A DNA stretch of 64,000 nt. Source: Tuctoria greenei. Lineage: Eukaryota > Streptophyta > Magnoliopsida > Poales > Poaceae. The notes under the pieces were generated by a model that had not been told where the DNA came from, searched no databases, and worked only from the letters and a program-made list of their open reading frames with translations. A program made the translations under genes and the position numbers. Below, piece by piece: positions 55,385 to 64,000 of the stretch. Each line of letters starts with the position of its first letter. The first letter of the stretch is position 1. The stretch lies in assembly GCA_036927565.1 (NCBI GenBank), contig JAYESD010000003.1, positions 39,435,325 to 39,499,324 on the forward strand, given 5' to 3'.

Positions 55385-55690
55385 TAATAGAATAAAAAAA
55401 ATTAATAAAACATAAAATATACATATACATATACAAATATGAGTAGCAAAAGAAGAAAAAGAAAATAATAGCGTAAAACATGTATTGGGGAATAAGTATA
55501 AAAAATAATAGTAATAATATATATATATATAATATATATAAATAAATAATATATATAATAATCATATATAAAAAATAGTATAAATAATAAAATATGTAAT
55601 AATAATAAAAAAGAATAACAAAAATATAAATAAATAAATAAATAATATAATGAAAAAAAGAAGTATATAAAAAAATAAAAAAATAAAAAG
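55385..55690. repeat. AT-rich low-complexity block in solo LTR
   Basis: About 300 bp of nearly pure A/T with ataatatatata and aataaataaata runs. Confidence 0.9.
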
Positions 55691-55699
55691 AAAAAAGGG

Positions 55700-55985
55700 G
55701 ACTGCTCCGCCGGCCAGGCCGACGGCCCAGCCAGCGAGCGCCTCCCCGCGCCTGCCTCGGCCGCCCGGGCGCGCTCCCGCGCCCGGCCCCAGCGCGTTGC
55801 GCGACCCCACGTGTGGCCCCACCCCGCACCGCGCTCCCACCCCGATGCCCCGCACGCCGGCCCTAGCGCCGCGCTCCCTCGCCGCCAGCGCGCCCGACCG
55901 ACCGCACGCCCTGGCCCCGCGCACCCGTGCGCTAGCACGCCCGTCGCCCGCGCGAGCCCCTCCCGCGCCGCGTTGACCACTCCAG
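55700..55985. other. GC-rich block upstream of the solo LTR promoter
   Basis: About 280 bp of extremely GC-rich sequence (ccggccaggccgacggccca and similar), with many CpG and CNG sites. It ends about 30 bp before the TATA box. It is open in several frames because of composition only. Confidence 0.8.
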
Positions 55986-56013
55986 CGCCGGCCCTAGCAC
56001 CGTGTTTTGCGTC

Positions 56014-56020
56014 TATAAAA
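56014..56020 (+). promoter_or_regulatory. TATA box of the solo LTR
   Basis: tataaaa in cgtctataaaagggac, directly after the GC-rich block. Confidence 0.7.
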
Positions 56021-58357
56021 GGGACGATGCCCTCGTACCTTCCCGACCCCAGAAATCAACGGTGCCGCCAGAGACGCCCATATAAAGCCCTAGCCATCGG
56101 TAGAAGAAAAGAGAAGAACAGAGGCACCACCAGGGAAGAAAAAGGAGGGAAAAAGAGGAAGAAAAATAGGAAGAAAGAGAGGAGAGTGCCGTCATCCGCC
56201 GGAGATCGTCGTCGTCGTCGTGCCGCCAGAGGACCCTTGCGCCATCTACTTCGTCTACGCGTCACCTTCGTCCCGTGATCTTCGAATCCATCGCATCTAC
56301 GGTAGGACTCGTTTCTCCGATGCAAATTTTAGCGACGTATTAGATCAAGTAGACGTAATTTAATTGTAGTTGCACCATAATTTTATTTTCAGCAACATTA
56401 ATCCTCGCTGAAACCCCCGTAAACTCGTATGAACATGTATGAACTAGTTGCATCTAATTAATAAACAACCGTAGTTAATTAATTATTAAACATTGCATGC
56501 ATGCATGTCATCGCATGTTGGTTAATATGTGTGCATCGTGTTGATTTGTATGTATTTTCTTGTATGTGTGATCACGAGTAGAGGGAAGTGCTCAAGAGGT
56601 CGTGTACGAGGATTTCGAGAACCAAGACTTCGAAGCGCTTGAGCAACCCTATCCGTCGGAACAAGGCAAGTGTCCTTGAAGCATATTGATCCTATTTTAA
56701 AATAAATGTTTTGTTTGCAAACTGCATGCTTGTGTCAATTTGATGGGAATCCTATGATAGGAAGTTTACTAGTTTTGTTTGACCACCCTTGTCACCTGGG
56801 ATATATGGTAGAGAGTCGGGATGGGATTTTTACCTTTTGCATCGCTTAATTGGGATGGGAAACCACTATATTATTTAATTATACATTAATGGTATATGGA
56901 TTAACATGAACTGGTCAATACGGTATGGTAATGGGTGATCTAAGCAAGCCTGGTATGTGGATGGGTTGGATGTTATGGTGGTTTGCTTGCTCTAGATCTA
57001 AGGACCGGTTCATGTGAGAATAAGCCAGGACTACAGTGCCACCACGAGGCCAAGTATGGGTGCGGCGTAGCTGATTAATTAGGGCTATGCTAGTGCTATT
57101 TGGACCATTATGGATGCTCAGGGAAGGGGTAGTTGGATTGGGTTTGTTGATGATTGGCGGGACTACCCTGGGATCCGAATGGCTCAAGAGGGGGCCCTTG
57201 GTTGAAGATGTGCTTAGTTGGAGACATTGCCACCGGTGAAACCTCAGTGGGGTCTGAATAGGCTAGTAATCACTTTGTAAAGGCTATTTTGTGATCTCTT
57301 GGTCATACACCAAAGGAAGAATAATTGGCATAAGGGAGGTTCTTTAGTCACCGATGGGTGATGAAATCACAAACACGTGGGTAAAGTGGTACAAACTCTG
57401 CAGAGTATTAAAACTATCATGATAGCCGTGCTCCCGGTTATGAGCGCCTGGATGACCTACATGATTAGAGGGAAATTGGGATTTGGGATGGTTATGGTTT
57501 GGTAATGGTTATGGTTGATATTATGGTTATGGTTATGGTTATGGGATGGAATCATGGTTTCTGGCATTGAATATGGTTATTGGCAAATGGTGAAATCTGG
57601 AATTATTGATGAGGATGATGAATTATGGACTGGTATTATGATATTACTTATGATTATGATGGGTTTATTTCACATACATATGATATATTGCTTTTCAAAT
57701 GTTTTTATGTACTTTTCAGCACTTTGCCATTATTATTGTCGTCATTTGAATAAGCCACATGTCATACTTTCCACACTTGCTCAGTATGACATGTACTCAC
57801 TCTTGCAATCCCCCCCCCCAACAGTTGCAGGTCAGGATTGGGAGTTTAATGGTGATAATGCGGAGTTCTAGGCTGTGTCTACCGTCAACTTTGTCTGTGG
57901 TGTTTTTGGAGTTGCGCATATATACATACCCTGTTGCCTATGCTGCTTAGTTGCTTAGTTTCCTTAATTAGTTTATTTCCGCTGCATTAGTTGAACTTGT
58001 CGTTAATATCCACTAGAGCTTGTATTCGAGGATAATCTGGTTTGTGTAATAAAATTTGGTTAATTAATCTTGTTCTGTGGTAATTTTCTGTATACTCTCT
58101 TCTGATTGCACTCGTGTATGTGTGATGAACATCCTGGGCACACATATGCGTTAGCTTGGTTCATCTTTCGGAACCGGGCGTCACAACCTCGACCCAACAC
58201 CTAGTACCCTTCGACTTTATAACTACCCGCTCATCCAAGCTTTTGCTTGAAGTACATAAAAGGTGTCTCCATTGCCTGTTCAAACAATATTAGTTAATTA
58301 GTTAACAATGAAAAAAGATAAAAAATAGCTTATCAATTAATCCAAAATAGTACCTAT

Positions 58358-59208
58358 CGGTACCCTGTGTACCGGGTACCCCATGATACCGCAAGAAGTG
58401 CAAGAGAAGTCCCCCTGTTCGAGTTGAAGGCTCCCTCAGGCCCCACATGTCACACGGCAACACACCTGCCTCCCTCATATGGGTACCTCCAGGACTGCCA
58501 CGTGTAATAAAAGACCGAAGCTAAACTCCCGACATAGGGAAGCTCCAGCGTTGACATGTGGATAATGATCCCGGACCTAACCCCCCGTAGAGAGAAGATC
58601 CGATGCCGCCACGTGTATGTCGGTTCTGAACCTATCTCCCCACGAAGGAAGCTCCAGAACTACCACGTGTTAAGCTTCCGGACCTATAACACCAACAGAG
58701 ATGATTGGCTAATCCACAACAGCATGAACATTCAAGGGATAGTTAAAGCAGCAGTTACAAGACCTGATTACGTGTCATTAATGCTATACTAATGAGACAC
58801 GATCAATGGACTATTAATAGGGGTAACGCCACCATTAAGGCACGCTATTATCCTATTAATCACGCTTAATACTCATAGACTGTGTATCAAGTCATTGAAT
58901 ACGATAGGGCCACATGTCGGGTCTGGCAAATGTTGTAACGGTCAGTCCTTGGACTATAAAAGGACCGCGCCACACGATACATAGGGACGGAATCTAATCC
59001 AAGCTCACACGCATACTAGTGCTACAAACTTACTCAATACAACAACACACACCCCATGGAGTAGGGTATTACGCTCAGGCGGCCCGAACCACGTAAATAT
59101 CACATGTCACCATCTTGTTCTTGATTTCTGCGCACCCAAACGATTACAAGAACCTCAGCGGGCTACATTTAGTAGTACTGGAGGAAGTGTCGTTTAACCA
59201 CTTCGACA
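58358..59208 (+). mobile_element. 5' LTR of Tat element F
   Basis: About 851 bp, ending CACTTCGACA; it matches 9383-10219. The first bases (cggtaccctgtg) have lost the TG seen in E. TATA box at 58955-58961 (tataaaa). Confidence 0.85.
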
Positions 59209-59232
59209 TTTGGTGTGCCAGGTAGGGGGGCA
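59209..59232 (+). other. Presumed primer-binding site of F
   Basis: tttggtgtgccaggtagggg follows the LTR end directly. Its place defines it as the primer site; I do not assign the tRNA. Confidence 0.55.
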
Positions 59233-59246
59233 CCCAAGATCGCAAG

Positions 59247-60775
59247 ATGGTGAACGACACCGCAGGATCTTCCAACAGCAACCACGCTGAACAGCTTGCT
59301 GGAGGCAATCCCTCCAACATGCAGCAGCCAGCAGGCGTCGTTGTCCCGGTAGGCATCATGCCATCACCACCACCATCTGCCCCAGCAAAAAATGCTGGAC
59401 AACAAGATGGGGTACTTGTGTCGGTCACAGCATCAGCAAACAACAATCTCGAGAACGCGATAATTGCTGTGCAAACTTTGTTGGAGCGCCCACCAGCGCC
59501 TGGAGCACCTCAGGGTGCGATGGAGCATTTGCACGCTGATTTACAACATCTGGTTGTCGTCGCAGCCGATGCCATCAGCAACCAAGGACCTCCCCCTTCG
59601 GGGCAGGCAATAGCTCAATGTAGGACCTTGTGTGGAAGACTTGGTACTCACGTGTCACAGCACCGACGGCGTGCTGTATCTCAGCAGGTGACTTCGCTGC
59701 CTTCCAGGGCACGACGCACCCACACCATTACAGGGATTCTGACTCATGACCTGCAGTCGGAACTTGATCGCCGTTGTGGTAGCAGGACGGTCGCATCCAT
59801 ATCGAGCGTGCTCGCGAGAGGCGAGAGGCTCAGGAAAACCCTGGTCGTCAGGGAGTAGGGGGAGGCTGTTCTGCCCTGACCATGCATTTAAGCATGGTCA
59901 GATGACCACTGAAGTTCCAGCCTCATTTGCCAGAGAAATTCGACGGGACTGTCAACCCCGCCGAGTTTCTTCAAATCTACTCCACTGCTATACTTGCAGC
60001 GGGAGGCAACGAGGCCGTGATGGCCAACTACTTCCCAGTGGCTCTGACTGGGACTGCAAGGTCTTGGTTCATGAGTCTTCCACCCGACTCCATCAATAGT
60101 TGGGAAGAATTATGCCAATAGTTCACTTCCAATTTCGGGAGTTCTTACACCCGACCCGACACTGAACTGGAATTGTTTGCTGTGAAGCAAGCAATGGGGG
60201 AATCGCTGCGATCTTTTATCCAGCGGTTTTATCAGGTACGTAATACCATCCCCTTAATCTTGAGCGCTTCTGTTATCATTGCATTCAGACAGGGTGTTAG
60301 AGACAAGAAGATGCTAGAGAATCTGGTGACCAAATAAGTCACCAGCGTCACAAAACTCTTTAGCTTAGCAGATAAAGGTGAAAAAGCTGTGGAGGGACGT
60401 GAGATGCACTCCAAACCACCTTCGGAAGCAAACAAGAAATCCTCCAAGAATGAAGCCACTACTTCCGAAGGTGGCAATATGAAAAAGAACTCCAATGGCA
60501 AAAAGAAGCCATCGGTCGGTGCACCTACTGTTGCAGCTGCTAAAGCTCCAGGTGGCTGGGGGCCACGCCCCGAAAAACAACCTCGTCCTTCATCAGAAGA
60601 CGGTAGCAGCTCCAAAGTGTGGTGTCCAATCCACAAGATGGACAAGCACAATCTAGAAAAAATGCCGAGAGGTCTGGAACCTTGTCGAGCGCTACAACAA
60701 TCGCTGAGAAGAAGCTCCTTTCCGCTAGCAGGAAGGAAAACAAAAAGTCGACGAAGCTCCGGCTGAAGAAGAGCT
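59247..60775 (+). pseudogene. Element F gag (broken)
   Basis: ATG at 59247 (MVNDTAGSSNSNHAEQLAGG), an Ala/Pro-rich N-terminus open to 59858. After a frame change, the capsid-like core is MPEKFDGTVNPAEFLQIYST, NEAVMANYFPVALTGTARSW, FMSLPPDSINSWEELCQ, stop, FTSNFGSSYTRPDTELELFA and AVKQAMGESLRSFIQRFYQV. A Lys/Ser-rich segment ends in a degenerate zinc-binding motif WCPIHKMDKHNLEKM, which keeps Cys-His-His but has Met in place of the last Cys. Tat-lineage gags have this unusual knuckle. Confidence 0.85.
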
Positions 60776-61739
60776 AGGCTTTCAGGACCCCAAGAAGGTC
60801 CTAAAGGCTGTCTACAACACCATGCACGATGACTCCGATGTATTTGACAACGAGCATTGGAAGACCCTAAACACCATTTATGGTGGTTCTTGGGACATCA
60901 CCTCTCACTGCATCCTCAATACAATGCGGTAGGACATGGCTGTTATAGCTCCTACCGCCAGGGCGGAGCCTCATCGGATATGGATGGACACTCCCATCAC
61001 TTTTGTTGCTTCAAACTGCCCTCGTAACATGATCAGAGCCGGCCAACTACCGTTGAAGGTGTCTCCAACCATTAACAATATCCAACTCCACCATGTAATG
61101 GTGGACGGAGGTGTAGGGCTGAACCTCATAAGCATTGAAGCCTTCGTCAAGCTCCAGCTTTGACCTGTGGACCTTCGCCCCTCTCGACCTTTTTCTGGGG
61201 TAGGTTCAAGGACCATTACCCCACTCGGCTCCATCACACTCCCAGTGACCTTTGGGACTCAGGAGAATTATAGAACCAAGAAGCTGGTCTTCGACGTGGC
61301 GCATATCAATTTACCATTCAACGCCATACTGGGCAGGCCTACTTTATACAAGTTCATGGCCGCCGCCCACTACATCTACTTGGTGTTGAAGATGCCAACA
61401 CCTCGAGCAATCTCCGGATCCGCGGGGATCGCATTGCAAGAATCATTGCATTGGAAGAACTCCATGTGCTTGCTACAGCGTAGGAGGAAGCATTCGGTAA
61501 GGAGTTAGCTCTGAAACCTTCGAGCTCTCATCATCGAGGCTCAACCTCTACACGTCGTGTGCAACCAAGTGGCAACACCGAAGTTCCTGTCAAAGTCGTC
61601 CAAATCGGTACTGGTGCTGCTCAGACCACCCTATATCGGGAGGTCTGAACAACAAATAGCAACTCGCGCTCATCACTTTTCTCCGGGCGAATGTCAACGT
61701 GTTTTCCTGGCAACCGTCACAAATGCCTGGGATACCTAG
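60776..61739 (+). pseudogene. Element F protease region
   Basis: IWMDTPITFVASNCPRNMIR, then IQLHHVMVDGGVGLNLISIE with the catalytic VDGG (D-G-G in place of D-S/T-G) and a TGA after VKLQL. The frame continues TPLGSITLPVTFGTQENYRT and HINLPFNAILGRPTLYKFMA. The connection to reverse transcriptase contains further stops. Confidence 0.8.
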
Positions 61740-62600
61740 AGAGGTGATTGAGCACAATCTGAAGATTTATCCAAATGCATGGCCTGTACACCAGAAGCCC
61801 CAGAAGCAAACAGTTGAGCGGCAAAACTTCATCCGACAGGAGATCAAGAAGCTACTCGAAGTTTGTTTCATCCGGGAGGTGTTTCACCCAAAATGGCTGG
61901 TAAATCCAGTGTGGTGCCCAAGGCTGGAGGGAAGCTTCGGATGTGTATCGACTACACCACTTTAAATAAGGCATGCCCAAAAGATCCATTTCCACTAACT
62001 AGAATAGATCAGATAGTGGACTCCACCTTCGGGTGTGAGCTATTGTGTTTCTTAGATGCATATTTTGGATATCATCAAATCCAAATGTCTAAGGAAGATG
62101 AAGAGCATACTTCCTTTATAACAGTAGATGGATTATATTGTTATATAGCCATGCCCTTTGGTCTCAAAAATGCTGCTTCAACCTTTGTGCAAGCTATGTA
62201 CAAGACATTTGGAGAGTTGATCAGAGACTTGGTGGAGGTGTACGTTGATGACATTGTCATAAAGATCAAGAACAAGGAGTCACTCCTTGATAACTTGCAA
62301 GCTATCTTCGACAAGTTGCGTAACACGCGCACTAAGCTGAACCTGGATAAGTGTGTCTTTGGGGTTAGCTCCGGGAAACTACTAGGTTTCTTGGTGACTC
62401 ACCGAGGAATTGAAGCAAACCCGGCGAAGATCAAAGCCATCGAAGATATGCGACCCCCAGCCCGCATCAAGGACGTCCAGAAATTAACTGGATGCCTAGC
62501 TGTGTTGAGCCGTTTCATCTCAAGGCTGGCAGAGCGGACACTTCCCTTCTTCAAGCTCTTGAGGAAAATCGGACCTTTTCATTGGTATGAAGAGCAAAAA
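61740..62600 (+). pseudogene. Element F reverse transcriptase
   Basis: VERQNFIRQEIKKLLEVCFI, then a frame change into GGKLRMCIDYTTLNKACPKD, FPLTRIDQIVDSTFGCELLC, FLDAYFGYHQIQMSKEDEEH, MPFGLKNAASTFVQAMYKTF and the catalytic VEVYVDDIVIKIKN. The thumb/connection is LNLDKCVFGVSSGKLLGFLV and LTGCLAVLSRFISRLAERTL. The 251-codon stretch 61863-62618 is open and retains YVDD. It ends with a frame change at the start of RNase H, the same point at which E begins in this window. Confidence 0.92.
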
Positions 62601-63300
62601 AGGCGTTTCAAGAGTTGAAACAACAACTCACCACACTACCAATCTTGATAGCGCCGAATCCTGGTGAGCCATTACAGCTTTACATTTCTGCGACTACCGA
62701 AGTTGTTATCATGGTCCTGGTCGCGGAAAGACCAGAGCCACATCCAGTTCAGGAGCCTAGACCCCTCCGGGAGGGTCCAGAGCTATATGAAGGCGAGTCT
62801 GGGTTCCAACCCCCAGACACGGATCATCATAAAAGAATGCAAGAAGATCAACCTCTCTAATCCGAGAGAGTTTTAACGGCTATTCAAGAAGATCTGGACC
62901 CATCAGAGAAGGTCTAATTTGAAGGCGAAGAAGATCTAAACCTCTCCGGAAGGGTCCGAGAAGCTCAACAAGAAGAACCGGACCCCTCCGGGAGGGTTCA
63001 GGCTGATGGAGAGGAAGCTCCGGGCCCCTCCGAGAGGGTCCAGACCGTCCAGCGCCCAGTGTACTTCATCAGCGAAGTACTCCATGATGCCAAGACTAGA
63101 TACATTGAGGTGCATAAGCTGCTTTATGCAGTTCTTATTGCCTCAAGGAAGCTTTGTCACTACTTCCAAGCCCACAAAATATCAGTGGTAACTTCTTATC
63201 CACTGCGCGCTATTTTGCATAACCCTAACTCTACCGGGAACAATGCAAAGTGGGCAGCGAAGTTGGCCGAGTTCAATCTCGAATTCGTTTCACGACAAGC
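62601..63300 (+). pseudogene. Element F RNase H with repeat insertion
   Basis: LKQQLTTLPILIAPNPGEPL starts the domain. The 14-residue repeat insertion (62887-63054) follows, then RPVYFISEVLHDAKTRYIEV, LLYAVLIASRKLCHYFQAHK and VVTSYPLRAILHNPNSTGNN (63050-63240). Frame changes on both sides of the insertion. Matches E at 1390-2010. Confidence 0.85.
62887..63054 (+). repeat. 14-residue tandem repeat inside RNase H (element F)
   Basis: Four units of the DPSGRVREAQQEE type, each with a hairpin such as GACCCCTCCGGGAGGGT (about 62898, 62940, 62981, 63025). The second hairpin arm in unit 1 is diverged. Same position as 1675-1842 in E. Confidence 0.85.
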
Positions 63301-63984
63301 AATCAAGAGTCAAGCTTTGTCTGATTTTGTGGCGGGATGGACTCCCTATCTATCAAACCCTGGGGCCCTAGTGAGCAGAAACTGGAACCCAAGGCTCTGG
63401 TATTCACCAAACCTCACTGGACTCTCTACTTCGATGGCTCTGTGCAGAAGTAGGGGGCTGGAGCTAGAGTCCTTCCCCTCGCTCTAACGGGGGAGAAGGT
63501 CAATTACATGGTTCACCTTGACTTCAAGGCAAGCAACAACATGGCAGAGTATGAAGCTCTTATCTATGGGCTCAAGGTGGCACTATACTATGGTGTCAAA
63601 CAGCTGTTGGTAAAGGGCGATTCACAGCTCATCATCAAACAAGTCAAAGGAGAATGCTGTTGTAACAATCCCCATCTTGCTGCTTATCTCCTTGAAGTCC
63701 AGAGGCTCCAGAAGGACTTCGAAGTCCTTGATCTCCACCATGTTCAGCGCCTTCACAACGCTGAAGCCGACAAACTCTCAATGAAGGCTTCAACCAGAGC
63801 TCCGACTCCCAATGGAATCTTCGTCCGGAGGTTATCAAGACCAACAGCTCAGTTTGCCAAACTAAGCAAAGGGGGCGAGACCAACACCTCGAAGCTGGCA
63901 GCCCCGGTGGACCTATTACCATGGCGTCCACCAAGGGTCGTAGGTGTTGTAGGAAGGTCCAAGCAACCCAGCACGCAAGACTAA
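63300..63984 (+). pseudogene. Element F archaeal-type RNase H and linker
   Basis: IKSQALSDFVAGWTPYLSNP, then in shifted frames HWTLYFDGS-like sequence with a TAG at about 63450, and the open frame 63508-63984: MVHLDFKASNNMAEYEALIY, GLKVALYYGVKQLLVKGDSQ, LIIKQVKGECCCNNPHLAAY, then HHVQRLHNAEADKLSMKAST. The catalytic Asp, Glu and Asp positions are present across frames. The integrase lies beyond the window. Confidence 0.85.
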
Positions 63985-64000
63985 GAAGCTCAAGTTAGCT

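Larger units (their letters stand above)
55330..58185 (+). mobile_element. Solo LTR, chromovirus A-related, with a different 5' half
   Basis: TGTAACACCCTCAATTTCGC...CCGGGCGTCACA, 2856 bp, flanked by ACCTC at 55325-55329 and 58186-58190. From about 56665 to the end it follows LTR A closely. The first 20-60 bp also match, but 55390-56650 is unrelated: an AT-rich block, then a very GC-rich block and a TATA box at 56014-56020. No palindrome array. Formed by recombination between two LTRs after insertion into CACTA-2. Confidence 0.93.
52582..58357 (-). mobile_element. CACTA element 2 (one end), interrupted by a solo LTR
   Basis: Terminal motif CACTACAGGAATTGGGCAAA at 52582, immediately followed by subterminal repeats to about 53000. 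A minus-strand transposon gene (PF03004 type) is recognisable at 53880-55320 and continues after the solo LTR (58186-58300). The opposite end is not in the window; Tat element F begins at 58358. It inserted into the 5' LTR of X, so it is younger than X. Confidence 0.85.
58358..64000 (+). mobile_element. Tat-lineage Ty3/gypsy element F, 5' portion
   Basis: LTR, primer site, gag, protease, reverse transcriptase, RNase H with 14-residue repeats, and archaeal-type RNase H, running off the right edge. Same family as E: the overlapping pol parts (62530-63990 and 1324-2750) correspond throughout. It interrupts CACTA-2. Confidence 0.9.

Noticed and set aside
55402..55980. Long minus-strand frames with Phe/Tyr/Ile-rich tails in the solo LTR
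   Set aside because: They run from the GC-rich block into pure A/T sequence; composition explains both the openness and the hydrophobic look.

Overview
This is a stretch of plant nuclear DNA, almost certainly from a grass. It is made nearly entirely of nested transposable elements: no operons, no bacterial signals, AT-rich spacers, and GT-AG introns. Grass origin is inferred from the element types: a Tat-lineage Ty3/gypsy family with an antisense extra gene of the 'putative gypsy-type transposon' (PF04195) kind, SIRE/Maximus-like Ty1/copia elements, a chromovirus with 2.8-kb LTRs, CACTA elements and a TTA-flanked Tourist-like element. I found no intact host gene. Two degenerate host-type genes, both on the minus strand, are each cut by a retrotransposon.

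Layout. 1-1323: part of a minus-strand chromovirus LTR inserted in a Tat element. 1324-10219: the 3' part of that Tat element (E, plus strand): RNase H, archaeal-type RNase H, integrase, 3' tandem repeats, an antisense PF04195 gene and the 3' LTR. 10220-12262: LTR and primer-binding site of a minus-strand gypsy element, with a 0.46-kb tandem duplication over its junction with E. 12299-18843: an unrecognised host-like coding fragment split by a minus-strand copia element (G, 12670-18615). 18845-about 21370: CACTA-1 with a broken TNP2 transposase. 21809-22528: Harbinger/Tourist-type element. 22597-22864: short solo LTR. 22865-25955: mostly unassigned, with a cluster of 0.2-kb repeats. 25956-37065: a SUMO-conjugating-enzyme-like (UBC9/SCE1) pseudogene whose last intron holds chromovirus A (26062-36505, both LTRs, target duplication CTCAC). 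37431-52581: SIRE-like copia element X (minus), itself containing a second copia unit C (39812-44640, plus) that ends in an inverted LTR fragment (44643-45869). 52582-58357: CACTA-2, containing a chromovirus-type solo LTR (55330-58185, target duplication ACCTC). 58358-64000: the 5' part of a second Tat element (F), same family as E, running off the window.

The most unusual signal is a cluster of 12-bp palindromes (CGGACTAGTCCG and CGGACTTGTCCG) with similar spacer text. It lies just upstream of the TATA box in the LTRs of both the gypsy chromovirus and the copia elements, which are otherwise unrelated. This points to exchange or shared acquisition of a promoter module between retrotransposon superfamilies. 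All autonomous elements seen here carry stops, frameshifts or deletions. A is the best preserved and looks youngest, because its two LTRs differ mainly by a few substitutions and two short indels.
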